A stretch of DNA of 64,000 bases from Nemertoderma westbladi. Taxonomy: Eukaryota; Xenacoelomorpha; Nemertodermatida; Nemertodermatidae. The notes under the pieces are model-generated. The model did not search any database. It was not told the origin of the DNA and worked only from the letters and a program-made list of their open reading frames with translations. The position numbers were made by a program, and so were the translations under genes. The number at the start of each line of letters is the position of its first letter. Within the stretch, counting starts at the first letter, position 1. This document shows, in pieces, positions 53,694-64,000 of the stretch. Where the stretch lies: contig JAUCBJ010000807.1 in NCBI GenBank assembly GCA_032718475.1, forward strand, positions 1-64,000, given 5' to 3'.

Positions 53694-55532
53694 TTACACG
53701 CGTGGCATGCTGTATGTCCCCATCCGTTCTAAACTCTCCATCCACTTGCTCCATTGCTTGCTGATCTCTTCCGGGACCTCTGTATCCCATTCGTCCTTTA
53801 GCTTATATACTTTCTTAAGTATCTGTTTCCCCGTGACTAATAGTGGGGATGCTAGGCCTAGGGGATCGTATATCCTTGCTATGTATGATACATAGCCCCT
53901 CTTTGCGTGGATGTCTGCGCCCTCCTGTCTCAGCTGGTATTTGAACTCGTCTGTCTCTCGATTCCACACGATCCCTAATGCCTTCTGCTGGGATTCTACC
54001 CTCTTGTTCGCCATGTCCTGTCCCTTGGCTGTCGTGGGGTTATCCATGGTCAACTCTGGCCTCCTGTCCTCTATGGCTTTCATAAACTCTTCTGAGCTGG
54101 ATTGGAACTTGGTCAGGTTGAACCCGGATCCTTTTAGGATGTCGTGAACCTTGCGCCCTGTATCCAGTAGTTCTTTAACCGTATTTCCAGATTCCATTCC
54201 GTCGTCTACATAGAAGCCGCGTCGAATCATATCGACGGCTTTGGTGCTATATTTTTCCTCTTTCCCCTCCACTGTATCCCTCACGTCCACAGTCGTCGTA
54301 AATGAGGACGACTTGGCCCCCATATTCTGCACCACCATCTTGTACACTGGTATTGTCGATGGTTCCTCGTCGCCGTTATACCATAGGAAGCGCTGGCTGT
54401 CACTATCCTCCTCCGTCACGCGGACTTGGTTGAACATGCCTTCAATGTCGCAGGTGAAGGTGTGCCTCCCGTTTCTGAATCTGAGTAGGACCTCGATCCC
54501 TGAGTTATAGATATTGGGACCCTCCAGCAGATAATCGTTTAGGCATTTGCCGTTGGTCTTAGCCGATGCGTCAACTACCATCCGCAGTTTACCTTTCTTC
54601 GGGTCTAGAGCCACGTGAAGTGGCAGGTAATAGGTCCTATCCGTGTTCGGTCTGTCGACCGGTAACTCCACGGCCCATCCTTTCTCGACATACTTTGTTA
54701 TCATTCTATGAATGTACTCATTCTTTTCGGGGCTCCGTTTTAGCGTTTGCTTCAGTTTACGAAGCCTCGTGAGTACCATCCCCTTGTTGTCCGGTAGCGG
54801 TAATTTTGGTTGTTTCCATACCATCCCTATGGTGTACCGCCCCTCGTCGCATCTCATCGACTCCTTTACACTTTGTATTGCCTGTTTATCTTCCACCGAG
54901 GTTCCGACCCCGGTCTCTTTCAATCCCTCAAAATCCTGCCTAAGCAGTCTCCTGAGCTGCTCCTCCGCTCCTTCATCTTCCATCTCCCTCATAGTTCCCG
55001 CGAACATGCACCCTGATGTCTCCGACATCCTAAACGGAATCCTGGTTCTAATTGGGCCGCTTAGCGTCCACCCAAATGGTGTTAAAATTGCCACCCGGTC
55101 ATGCTGCCTGTCTTCGGCGAAGACCGTCTGCATTCTCTCATGGGCTGTCGGGAAGTCCATTCCTACTATAATGGATACCTTCCTAACTTCCACCTCTGGT
55201 ATTGAGAAGTCGATAGTGTCCAGGAATCTATATTGTTTGACCTCGATGTTGTTTGGTCGCCTGGCGTTGATATTTATCGATTCTATCACCTGAATGGGGT
55301 CGATCGTCGCCCCATAATCGCATCCCAGTGCTATCGCTGCTATCCCGCACCGTCCGGTCCTCATCTCCAGGACCTCATCTTTGCTGGAGATGGTTGTTAC
55401 CGCCATTCTACTTGGCCTTGTCTTTAGTCCTATCTCTTCGGCTACCCAATCCTCGACCAATGTGAAGGCTGCTCCACTGTCGACCAGCATTAGCGTGGTT
55501 ACTGATCGATCGCCTTCTCCGATCACCCTCAC
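53694..55532 (-). CDS. BEL/Pao element 2 protease and reverse transcriptase
   Basis: An unbroken frame of 612 codons. The aspartic protease has TLMLVDSGAAFTLVEDW (about residues 13-29). An intermediate region contains VGMDFPTAHERMQTVF and LTPFGWTLSGPI. The RT carries RTYYLPLHVALDPKKG, RMVVDASAKTNG, TFTCDIEGMFNQV with the first catalytic Asp, NMGAKSSSFT and RRGFYVDDGMES with the YVDD active site (about 441). The thumb and connection follow (FNLTKFQSSSEEFM, ARIYDPLGLASPLLV). This is the best preserved retroelement enzyme in the window. Gag lies upstream in another frame, and RNase H downstream after a frameshift near 53.7 kb. Confidence 0.93.
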   Translation of the reverse strand: MRVIGEGDRSVTTLMLVDSGAAFTLVEDWVAEEIGLKTRPSRMAVTTISSKDEVLEMRTGRCGIAAIALGCDYGATIDPIQVIESININARRPNNIEVKQYRFLDTIDFSIPEVEVRKVSIIVGMDFPTAHERMQTVFAEDRQHDRVAILTPFGWTLSGPIRTRIPFRMSETSGCMFAGTMREMEDEGAEEQLRRLLRQDFEGLKETGVGTSVEDKQAIQSVKESMRCDEGRYTIGMVWKQPKLPLPDNKGMVLTRLRKLKQTLKRSPEKNEYIHRMITKYVEKGWAVELPVDRPNTDRTYYLPLHVALDPKKGKLRMVVDASAKTNGKCLNDYLLEGPNIYNSGIEVLLRFRNGRHTFTCDIEGMFNQVRVTEEDSDSQRFLWYNGDEEPSTIPVYKMVVQNMGAKSSSFTTTVDVRDTVEGKEEKYSTKAVDMIRRGFYVDDGMESGNTVKELLDTGRKVHDILKGSGFNLTKFQSSSEEFMKAIEDRRPELTMDNPTTAKGQDMANKRVESQQKALGIVWNRETDEFKYQLRQEGADIHAKRGYVSYIARIYDPLGLASPLLVTGKQILKKVYKLKDEWDTEVPEEISKQWSKWMESLERMGTYSMPRV

Positions 55533-55587
55533 TGGTACTACCCCGAGTCGTACCGTTCCTCTCTTCTACGGTGCTTGTCGCCATTGT

Positions 55588-56286
55588 CTATCCTTTGCCT
55601 TGCATGAACTTAATTGGTGTTTCCTTGCATTGGTTAGCTCTATGTCCACCCATCACACATCGAGGACAGACTTCGCTCCTCCTTGCGTATTCTATCTGAT
55701 CTTCTCTGGGCAGCGCTTGCCAATATCTGCAGTTCATGGTCTGATGAAGTGCGTTCGTGTGTAATTGGCATTTGTTGTTTGGGTTATAGCCATCCTTATA
55801 TAGTGCGCTCCGTATCGCACTTGCGTTCGTACCTAGATCTCTACTATTCTTATTGTTTGGGTTCGGCCTACTGGGCGTGTTGGGGTTATGTTTATTTGTG
55901 TTGTTATTTTTACCCTGTCCGCTCCATGGTGTAGCCCTACCCCCGGCTACATGTGGACTAGCAGTCCCCTGCGTTGCCGTGTATGGCAGCAATTGTCTGA
56001 GCTTTGGCAATGCATTCGCCGTGTTGTGTTCTGGTTTCGGCCTATTGTATTCGGTCTTTGGCCCCTTTCCCAGACTATCCTCGCTATAGACTGGGTCGGT
56101 GATTAATTCGGCTTCATAGTTGAGGAAGCTCGACATTTCTTCTAGGCCTGGTTCCGTACCCGTCTTCTCCCTGGTGAAGAAAGCGATTTTCCTCCATTTA
56201 TTGCGCAGCCAGATCGGCAGTGCCTGCGCTATCGTGGTGATGTTATTAGATGCGTTGAGTTCGTATGGCGCATCTAGCGTCTTCAA
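55588..56286 (-). CDS. BEL/Pao element 2 Gag C-terminal part with zinc knuckle
   Basis: Continues the Gag core after a frameshift near 56.3 kb: IAQALPIWLRNKWRKIAF, an acidic helix, an Asn/Pro-rich linker, then Cys/His sequence CQLHTNALHQTMNC and CPRCVMGGHRANQC, the BEL/Pao Gag zinc-knuckle pair. It stops at TAG (55588). The protease frame begins 56 bp further on in another phase, so pol may be expressed by frameshift. Confidence 0.85.
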   Translation of the reverse strand: MKTLDAPYELNASNNITTIAQALPIWLRNKWRKIAFFTREKTGTEPGLEEMSSFLNYEAELITDPVYSEDSLGKGPKTEYNRPKPEHNTANALPKLRQLLPYTATQGTASPHVAGGRATPWSGQGKNNNTNKHNPNTPSRPNPNNKNSRDLGTNASAIRSALYKDGYNPNNKCQLHTNALHQTMNCRYWQALPREDQIEYARRSEVCPRCVMGGHRANQCKETPIKFMQGKG

Positions 56287-56770
56287 TATGATTAGCGCCT
56301 TCTCGACTTGACTCTCGACTTATGCTAACGGGGTTATCCTGTAGGCCACCCGATCTTATACCTCTTAGGGTTTGCCGGATGATCTTGGCCGGGTGCCTGT
56401 ACTCCCTGTCTAGCGCCCGCCATGCTGTCGTGAAGCCACCCTCGATGCCCTGGTACTGCCTCACGATGTCGTATGCTGGGCATCCTGTATACACCTGTAG
56501 ATATTTTAGGCACTCCGCCTGCATCAGGTTCTTTGTCAATATTTCATTGCTGTACATGCGCCTAAAATGGAGGTATTCTTCCGGCCTACTTCCATCGAAT
56601 TTAAATGGTTCTACAGGTGGTAACTCGATTCTGGTCTTCAATGCATCGATTAATGTAGCCATTCCCATCGCCTGTGCTTCCAATGGGTTCGATGGATGCT
56701 GTACAGATTCTCCCGTTGGGTGCGGTCCGCTCGTCCTGTCTGTTGCGCTCCTTTGCGTCGGGTATATCAT
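56246..56770 (-). CDS. BEL/Pao element 2 Gag core
   Basis: The DUF1759-type capsid-like core of BEL/Pao Gag: LPPVEPFKFDGSRPEEYLHF, LMQAECLKYLQVYTGCPAY, TTAWRALDREYRHPAKIIRQ. The frame ends after DNPVSI, and the core continues in a second frame at 56286, so one frameshift breaks it. The upstream frame is open past the first ATG at 56770, so the core is probably part of a much longer Gag. Confidence 0.85.
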   Translation of the reverse strand: MIYPTQRSATDRTSGPHPTGESVQHPSNPLEAQAMGMATLIDALKTRIELPPVEPFKFDGSRPEEYLHFRRMYSNEILTKNLMQAECLKYLQVYTGCPAYDIVRQYQGIEGGFTTAWRALDREYRHPAKIIRQTLRGIRSGGLQDNPVSISRESSREGANHIEDARCAIRTQRI

Positions 56771-56836
56771 TGGGGGTAATGGCCCCCTCCATATTTCCGT
56801 GTCGCATGATCTGTTCTCGTCCAGGGGGTTCGATGC

Positions 56837-58602
56837 TTATTCCTGTTTGAGTATATTGTTGATATTGTGATGGGGGAATGTCACCCTGCCCCCCCCCCCC
56901 CCCCCCCCACCGGTATATTTGGTACTGGGGTTGATGTTAATATACATATCCATACACCTATCCGCAATAACTCTCCCCTCCCCTGGATATATGTTATGTC
57001 CCTGCATGCTATAGTCATACTGTTGTGCTGGGACCGGTATAGGCCTATCCACTTCTGGCCTACCTACCGGTATGTACTCCGCGACTTCCTGGCTTAATCC
57101 CGTCGTCCGCGCTACCCTATCGCATACATTATCTCTCCCAGCATGGCCTATAGTATGTGCAGTAAGGCCTACAGTATGTCCTGCAGTCTGTATGTGTCCC
57201 TCCGGACCGAAGTTTAACCTTCTCGAATAATCCAAGAAGTCCTCCCCGCGACTACTGTATCCTCGATCGGCAGCTATATCCCGTCGGGAAGTTTCTCTTC
57301 GATCCCCTCTGCTATTCTCGTCCTCGTACCGTCCTCGTCCTATACCCCTCTCTCGGCGTATAGTACACCTCGCCAGGTCGCGTCTCTCCGGGACGATGGC
57401 AATCTCCCGGAGTTCGACCCCACCGACTCTCCAACTCCATCTCTACTACCGACAGCTCGCTATCCGTCCTCGCTCTCCTGTCGCTCGCAATGACACTTCT
57501 TCTACACTCTTCTCTTCTTCTTTCTGCAGTGTAGCGTCCCCGCTCGTGGGATCTCTCGTCGACCTCCCGGTTAAACTCCACTGTTCTTCTTCCCTCTTCT
57601 GACTGGGCTCGACGTCTCGTCGCTCACCCTCTCGCGACGCCAACCTCTCTCTCTCTACCCGGTAGCATGCCGCTGGGGACATTCGTAATCCCCCTACTAT
57701 TCTCCATCACCGGGTGCTGCAGTTCACCTAATTCGCCCCGCGCATTATCCGCCGACGCCTGTGGGGCACTCTCTGCCCCCCCCCCCCCTCTCGCCCTCTA
57801 ATCTCTCGTTGTGGGGCTCCTGTAGCCCCCCCCCCCCCCCCCACTCGCCACCTATCACTTCACTATCTCTCACTTCACCTCTACGCCCCTCTCTAGTCGA
57901 CACACTATCTCTACTGCGGCTGGGTCTATTCACACCCGCCTCTCCCTCTATTGCTGCGTTGCCTGGCAGGCTCCCGTCGGGTTGACTCAACCCCGCCACT
58001 CCCTGCGCACTAACTACGTGGCCTACAAGGCCCCCTTCGGGGTCTCTCACCCCCGCTACTTCCTGCGTACTGATTACGTGGCCTACCAGGCTCTCGTTTG
58101 CCGGGCCACCTACATTTGCTGTGTTTACATTAATAGCACCATTATTAATATTATTTTCTGAATTATTTAAATTATTAGAATTACTCTGTGCTGAATTCGG
58201 ATTATTATTTAAATTATTTTGTATATTTGAATTATTTTGGATTCGGATTATTTTGTTCGTTTGAATTAAAATTATTATTTAGATTATTTTGCGTATTTAA
58301 ATTATTTGAATTATGTAGTATATTCGAATCTAGATTATTATTTGAATTATCTGTATATTTAAATTAGGATCGTTCGGATTTAAATTACTATTATCGGGCA
58401 AAATATTATTTCCTGCAATGAAAGTTTGATTAGGGTTATCTACTACGGTATTATTAATATTAATGTTCTCTAAAGTATTATTATTACCCCCCCCCCCCCC
58501 CCCCTCCGCCCGTATGGTTACACCAGTCTTGGGTCTGTCGTCCGGTCCCTGTAAGTGGGGTATTAACAAACGTTTCCATAACTTCTGGCTCCTCGTAAAC
58601 AC
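56837..58602 (-). pseudogene. BEL/Pao element 2 Gag variable region, split at poly-G tracts
   Basis: Low-complexity sequence in several frames, most of which change at or beside poly-G tracts (sense strand) at 56889-56908, 57776-57788, 57826-57842 and 58487-58504. Segments include a Tyr/Gly-rich frame with poly-Gly (57235-56837), Arg/Glu-rich frames (57682-57312), a Gly-rich frame (58050-57745) and an Asn-rich one (58602-58330) coded by AAT-type triplets. None has a named domain. Taken together they look like one long disordered Gag region broken by tract-length changes. Confidence 0.6.
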
Positions 58603-59338
58603 TACCTGAGCCAGCCTCGCTCTCTGATAGCCCCAACTGCGCCAGTTCTAGTCGGCGCTTCTGCTTGGCCTGATACTGCATAAGCCCCCTTAGCCGGGCG
58701 TGCATATCATCCCGCATACGCTTTCCCGCTCTCTCTCTCTCCCTATCCTCCCTTAAACTTTGGTCCGCAAATTCTACCTCTCTCGCCTCCCGCTCTCTAC
58801 GTTCATTCATTTCTCTCACTTCCCATTCTTTGCGCTCCGCTTTCTCCCTCATCTCTCGTTCCTCGCGCTCTTTCTCTACTCTCGTCTCTCGTTCCTCGCG
58901 CTCTTTGCGCTCGCTCATCTCTCTTTCTTCCCGCTCCCTACAGTTTCTCGCCACCCTCTCGGCCCTCTCTCTACACTCCTTCGCCAGTTCCCTCTCCTTT
59001 TCTAACAACGCAGTCCCCTCGTCCAACTGCCTCTCTAACTCTTTCTGGTCTAGCGCCACCATGTCCAACTGACACGCCAGATCTATCTCCAACACCCTTC
59101 TTGCTTTCGCGGAGGATGAAGCGGACTTATCGGTCACAACGGACTCCCGTCGCCTCTCTGTCCTACTAATTTTCCCCCGCTTTCTGGGGTTCTCGCTAAC
59201 CAACGAGACCGAATCCTCGGGGTTAACCTCGGATTCGCCCACGTGCGGGTTTGCCCAACCCACTAACTTAATTCCCCTAGCATCAACTAAATACGCCCTA
59301 TGTACACTATCTGGGGCTCCATAATCCCGGATCGCCAC
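58484..59338 (-). CDS. BEL/Pao element 2 Gag coiled-coil region
   Basis: 284 codons with a long charged coiled coil of repeated EREERE, ERKEREER and EKEREER units (about residues 90-220), followed by a Gln/Leu helix and an acidic segment. It runs into poly-Gly coded by the 18-bp tract at 58487-58504. The matching place in element 1 also has a coiled coil (46447-46815), so both Gags share this layout although their sequences differ. Confidence 0.75.
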   Translation of the reverse strand: MAIRDYGAPDSVHRAYLVDARGIKLVGWANPHVGESEVNPEDSVSLVSENPRKRGKISRTERRRESVVTDKSASSSAKARRVLEIDLACQLDMVALDQKELERQLDEGTALLEKERELAKECRERAERVARNCREREEREMSERKEREERETRVEKEREEREMREKAERKEWEVREMNERREREAREVEFADQSLREDRERERAGKRMRDDMHARLRGLMQYQAKQKRRLELAQLGLSESEAGSGSVYEEPEVMETFVNTPLTGTGRQTQDWCNHTGGGGGGGG

Positions 59339-59472
59339 AGTTCAAATAGTTCGGTGGTGACCCCCCTCGCTCTCTCACTCGCTAGTTCTCCCTGCCCGAA
59401 GTGAACTAGGTACCTAAAGTGTTTGTTCGACACAGCTAGTCGCTGGTTTAATTTCTTACCTTAAATCTTACC

Positions 59473-59890
59473 TTAAATTTCTACCTTTGCTCCTTGTTTG
59501 GCCTCTTTGAGCTGCTTCTTCGTCGTGTTGTAGGCTCGTCGGAGCCGGTCACTGGTTCCGACGTCCTCGTCGTCGACCTCTCCTCCTCCCCCTCCTGGTT
59601 CGGCATCGTACCGGCGGCCCCACCGTCGCCATTCCGGTGGGCTGTCCGTCGCCCTCGGCCTGTGGCTGGCCGGCGACATCGGTACTACGACCGCCGTCGT
59701 GCGTCGACTCCTCCTCCCGTTGTGGTAGACGGCCGCCCTCCGCTTGGGCTGCCGGATTGTCTCTGTCCGGCGAGTCCGGCGTTGCGGGTCGATACCGTCG
59801 CGTCGCGCCCTCACGGATCGTCTCGTTCGTATCGTCCGGGGTCCGTGGCGGTGTCGTCTCTCCCTCTAGATCTTGGGGTTGCGTACTCAT
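59473..59890 (-). CDS. BEL/Pao element 2 Gag N-terminal part
   Basis: ATG at 59890 (MSTQPQDLEGETTPP) opens a Pro/Arg/Asp-rich disordered segment. The reading shifts to another frame within the Gly/Arg-coding stretch near 59.6 kb and ends EAKQGAKVEI at TAA (59473). A following stretch to about 59340 is also open in another frame. Two GGTAAG sequences right after the stop resemble splice donors. Confidence 0.6.
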
Positions 59891-59934
59891 CTTTTAACGC
59901 TTTCTTTGGTGGCTGGCAGTCACAGTTTTAACAG

Positions 59935-61091
59935 TAGTACTCTGGATTTTTGTTCTGTGACGGGATCAGAGGATCCCGACCAGTGAATTTGTTACGCGTC
60001 GCCGTGCCGTTAGGGAAAAGATAGTTTGTTGTTGTTATCTTTGATGTTGATATAAACGGTAATATAATATAATTAATGTGAATATAATAGCACAGTTGTC
60101 CAGGATGAGATAACGAATAATATGATATGCTAATAAGATAATACACTGAATAGGATACCGGTAACGGTGGTAACACGACGGTACAAAAATGTCACTGGTC
60201 CCCACTGTGTGACTGAGATAACTGAATAGGATACAAACACTAACCGGTAATATATATTCACCTCTACTCTACTTGTGGCCTTGTTACTTAGCGGATGCAT
60301 TTTCCTTGTCCCCGATTGGCCAATAACCTAATTCTCGGCTCCCACCTCTGTGGGAGTGTTCCCCCCCCCCCCCCCCCCCCCCGCTGCTGTCACTTTCCCT
60401 CTCCAAGAGGTTTGACCTCTAACCTCTTTTGTGTGTGGCTCTTTGGGGCCGTGTGTTGTCCCCATTTATTGGGGGTGATACGAGGTTGATTGTAATCCAC
60501 CTCGTACTCCCCAATATTGCTTAAAACGTCACTTCTCAACTTTATGGGGTTGGTGGAGCGGAATTGAATCCGCTCACAATATGTGTCAGAGGACGTTGGC
60601 CTGACCCAGGCCCAAATGTGCTCTGATTGGACACAACTTGTTTAAGTCTTAAGTGGCTAGGTTAACGATTTGATATTGTCGTCATAATCATATTGTTTTT
60701 ACTTATTATATTATTACATTACATATTGTAAATATTTACAATTACACTTTTTCTTTATATTTTATTTATCATTATGTATTTAAAGGGGGACTTCGGAGCA
60801 ATAAAAATTCATCCCTCTTCAGAGGAAATTCGACGCAAATAAATAACTACTCGCAAAAATAAAACTGTAACCTGTCTTAGTATGGCCGAGTTTCGTTTTT
60901 TGTTTTGGTTAGAAAATACGTGTCACTGTAACCTGCTCCTTTCCATAAATTGAGCATTTAACATTGATGCGAAATATTAATTGAAAAGATGGATTTATTT
61001 GCGTCCAATCCTACCCCCCCCCCCCACCCCCCCCCCCCCCCCCTGTCTCATTATTTATTATAAGGGTGGGCGGGAAAAGTGTGGTGTGTGT
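59935..61091. other. 5' region of element 2 and junction with the next element
   Basis: No gene seen. Contains C tracts (60361-60382, 61014-61025, 61027-61043). The 5' LTR of element 2 should be here, but no second LTR copy was found to mark it. Confidence 0.45.
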
Positions 61092-62346
61092 GTAAAAGCT
61101 TTTACTGAATTGTCCGGTTATTTTTCCTTATTTTTCCCGTAAAGTACTCTGTAGTTGGTTTACCAGGCATAAAAAGGCCGTGTCCTTGCTGTACTGGTGT
61201 TTTAGCGGACATAAGAGCTATTTCTTCTGTATTTGTACTTTAGAGGACATAATCCGTAATTCCGTGACGTAAAAGCACGATACTCTTGAAAACAGTGTCG
61301 CTACCATGACGACGGCTAGCAGCTGATATTGCCACGTCGACGTTTCTTTGTTTCTCTGTTCTCTCGTTGTTCAGGTTGACCAATCAGAGCGTTTGTTATC
61401 TCTGTGTTGGAGGTATATACAGAAACTCAGTAGTTCAGTGTTATTGTTTTTGTCCAGAGCCTAAGAACCGGCTTTGGCACCTCCGTGTTTTAGTTTTTAG
61501 TCTTACACTAGTAGGTTTAATTATAAAGGGCATATATCCTTTAACGCACCTACCTGACTCATGGAATCACTGCATACTGATGACTGATGTCTGCATACTG
61601 CAGTACTGCATACACTGCATACTGTGTAACATTGTGCATACCTTTATATTGTTATACTGCTATTTACCGTCAGTTCTTCATAATATGGTTGATGAATAAT
61701 TATATTTGGAATAACGATAAACAACCCCGAAACCCAATGTTCTTGATATACCGAAGGTAAGAGAGAAGGGTTACAGATAAACGATTGTGACTTATGTTAA
61801 AGTGGTTTGAAGTGAATCTAATGTTATTTGATAGACCCTACATGAGCCAGTCTGTGTTCCTTATATATGTGACTAAAATCAGTGAAGATCGGCAGATTAG
61901 TGTGCAGTATTGTGCAGCATTGTGTATGAGTGAGTCTGTTAAAGAAGCATTCCTAAAGAATGCGCCATATATGTGAATTATAATTAAGCCATATCGTTGT
62001 GAGTGGTTTAAGTCATAACTCTGTTTATATAGATAAAGCGCCACGTCCTAAAGGAACTGTTAATATTCCCGAAGGTGAATAATATTGTCAGAGATTATAT
62101 AATACTGTCAGTCGAATAATACATTAGGCTTACATAGCAATAAAATTAAACCGTCGAACCCAATCTCCCGGGAATTTCCAGCGGGTGAATGGTCGCGCAC
62201 GGATTGGTTTCGACTAGTGTAGTGAATCAAATACTTGTCATAGACTAAAAACTGATTTAATATCTAGAAGACATCTTAATTTGGTGGGTTAAACTGCCAA
62301 AGGTCTGAAAGCGCGAACATTAAAGGATATAGCTTCTTTATTGCAG
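61092..62346 (+). repeat. 5' LTR of a second element-1 family copy, plus strand
   Basis: Starts TGTAAAAGCTTTTAC and is collinear, with many substitutions and small indels, with the inverse complement of 33540-34743. Shared blocks include TTTTAGCGGACATAA, GACCAATCAGAGCG, GGCTTTGG and GCGCCACGTCCTAAAGGAAC. The end near 62346 is where similarity stops. Confidence 0.8.
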
Positions 62347-64000
62347 TAAGCAATAAAGTCGAAAGTACCGGTCGACCGGTAACCAGTAGGCCTGACTGCC
62401 TGATCATCCGGACCGGTACCTACAGCAGTATTATTCGATTTGATTGTATATACCGGTAGGTCTTAATAATTAATCGGGGACGCCTGGTTTTTATTGAGAT
62501 TTTACTTGGCCTATTTCTGTCAAGTTTTATTTATTTGTAGGCCAGTATTGAACAGAAGGCGTGTAAGCCTGATCAGATTGTACAGACAATTTGTAGGCTG
62601 AGCTGTTGTCTGATTGCTGTTAAGTCCGAACGAATTGCAGTGTGTGTAGAGCACTTGTCCGATTAAGTACGGTTAGGAAGTAGGGGCAGCAACGCTGTAA
62701 GGTAATCCCCCAGACTAAAGAATAAGTCGCACTACTGGGTTAGAGCGCATACTCCCTAATCATTTCGGAGTCTGCATGTCCTGTAGTTTATTTAGGCTTG
62801 AGAGTAGTCTGCCATCGTTTAGTCTGTACTTTGTTTGTGTAAGTCTGTACGGGTAGCGTATAATTTTATTTAGATAATTTGTAGGCTGGATAGTTGTCTG
62901 GCTGTTATTAGGTCTGAACGGATTGCCGCGTGTGTAGATCATCTGTCCGATTAAGTACGATTAGGCAGTAGGGGCAGTGAACACTGTAAGGTAAACCCCC
63001 AACTAAAGAATAAGTCGCACTACTGGGTTAGAGCGCATACTCCCTAATCATTTCGGAGTCTGCATATACCGTAGTTTGTTTAGGCTTGATAGTAGTCTGT
63101 CAGTGTTCGGTCTGTATTTTGTTTGAGTAGTTTGTACGCGTAGCGTAATATTTATTATTCAGAGTTTATGCGATTATTCGCAACATTCAAGTCCCCAAGT
63201 TTGTTCCTACAGTAATTGTGTTTGTTATACATACCGCTATAGTTAAATTAACCTCGGTACTACACGGGCTGCTCGGCGTAGGTAAAGACTGGTGATTTTG
63301 TGCATCGGTCACTCCAGCAGATGCCGTGGTTCTTTTAGCTGTTCAAGTATATTTAATTACTGATTAACTGTTGTGCAAGTACTCGTACCTAATTTAGGGT
63401 TTAGTGTACAGTGCTTTCCGAGAAGTAATTATTGTAGACATTATATTTGTGTTGTAAAGTGGTTGATAGGCACATTCGATTAGCTCTATTAACTTCTAGG
63501 TAGGAACACTCCGTGATACATAACGTAGAACCTATAGCGATACGGCTATAGGTCGTCAGGCGGTGGCATTTTCCTATCTAGACAACGCAGTGTATTTACT
63601 ACTACTTATTATTTCAAATACCGTAGTACCCTGTCCGCTGTAATAACCGGTTTTCTAACCCTTTGTTAGGCTGGTTTGTAGAATTCTTGTAAAATTACCC
63701 TAAAAATTCGTATTTTGCGTTTTTGTAAAATTTTGTGTTTATTTAGAGATTGTAATCTCACCCGAATTGTACGTAATTTGTAGTATTAAGTAACTTAGGT
63801 AAATTAGAATTATTTGTTTTAGTGTCTCATAAGTAACACTTCACTGAAAGCGCACCGCTTTGTGTAGTGATTACTCCCCAGAAATAATAACATTTATTTC
63901 AAACATTGACAAAACCCATTAAAACGGGTATATATATATTATAAATCAAATCTAACGATTTATAAATCGTAGGCCTACAATACAAACATTAGGTCTCAAT
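62347..64000 (+). other. Leader of the right-edge BEL/Pao copy
   Basis: Noncoding as far as the window goes. The last 580 bp match the leader of element 1 (48250-48900) inversely, so gag should begin a few hundred bases beyond the window. Confidence 0.7.
62586..63165. repeat. 288-bp tandem duplication in the leader
   Basis: Two copies (62586-62873 and about 62876-63165) share AATTTGTAGGCTG, CCGATTAAGTACG and ACTACTGGGTTAGAGCGCAT in the same order. Confidence 0.9.

Noticed and set aside
58760-59072. Plus-strand Leu/Ser/Phe-rich ORFs that look like membrane proteins
   Set aside because: They are the complement of the Glu/Arg coiled coil in Gag, which naturally reads as Ser/Leu/Phe on the other strand.
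61367-61976. ORFs in the right-edge LTR
   Set aside because: Not conserved in the homologous LTR at 33540-34743, where the frames differ.

Overview
This window is eukaryotic, and metazoan DNA fits best. It has almost no ordinary gene content. Nested retrotransposons, minisatellites and long inverted repeats fill most of it, and the only convincing non-transposon gene is a small secreted or membrane-type protein built of LDL-receptor class A modules (32476-33246). BEL/Pao LTR elements, an APE-type LINE, tRNA-derived SINEs and LDLa modules together suggest an animal. I think a marine invertebrate is likely, but the sequence does not let me name the species.

Layout, left to right. (1) 1-2492 (+) carries an open, frame-broken gene joining a DEDD-type 3'-5' exonuclease-like domain to three CCHC zinc knuckles; noncoding DNA with short tandem repeats, poly-G tracts and hairpins follows to about 5250. 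(2) 5253-21142 is a giant foldback: two inverted arms of about 3.05-3.1 kb (5253-9836 without one LINE insertion, and 18094-21142) around an 8.3 kb spacer. The left arm is interrupted by a 5'-truncated LINE (7311-8787) with a 10-bp target-site duplication. The spacer holds a nearly full-length LINE (ORF1 10391-11710, ORF2 to 16092). Its ORF2 begins, in frame behind the ORF1 TGA, with 34 units of a 39-bp repeat encoding a 13-residue Pro/Ser-rich motif. (3) 21143-28900 holds LINE fragments, a MITE-like element, an inverted SINE pair, a second 39-bp minisatellite and a decayed BEL/Pao piece. (4) 28905-32340 is a 3.4 kb array of an 18-bp unit that switches strand at a palindrome near 29263. (5) The LDLa gene follows, with a 75-bp tandem duplication across its start codon. 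(6) 33540-49617 (-) is BEL/Pao element 1: LTRs, gag, protease, RT, RNase H, integrase and a further ORF downstream of pol. It carries a SINE insertion and five in-frame TGA codons. (7) About 50946-59890 (-) is BEL/Pao element 2: a gag split at poly-G tracts, an intact protease-RT ORF, a deletion joining RNase H to the end of integrase, and, downstream of pol, an exonuclease-like ORF homologous to the one at 33-2492. (8) 61092-64000 (+) is the LTR and leader of another copy of the element-1 family in opposite orientation.

The most unusual observation is the exonuclease-like domain. It occurs twice in the window, once in the extra-ORF position behind the integrase of a BEL/Pao element and once fused to zinc knuckles. 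Element 1 carries an unrelated extra ORF in the same position. BEL/Pao elements in this genome therefore seem to acquire third genes between pol and the 3' LTR. Calls rest on reading translated sequence and motifs by eye; no database search was possible.
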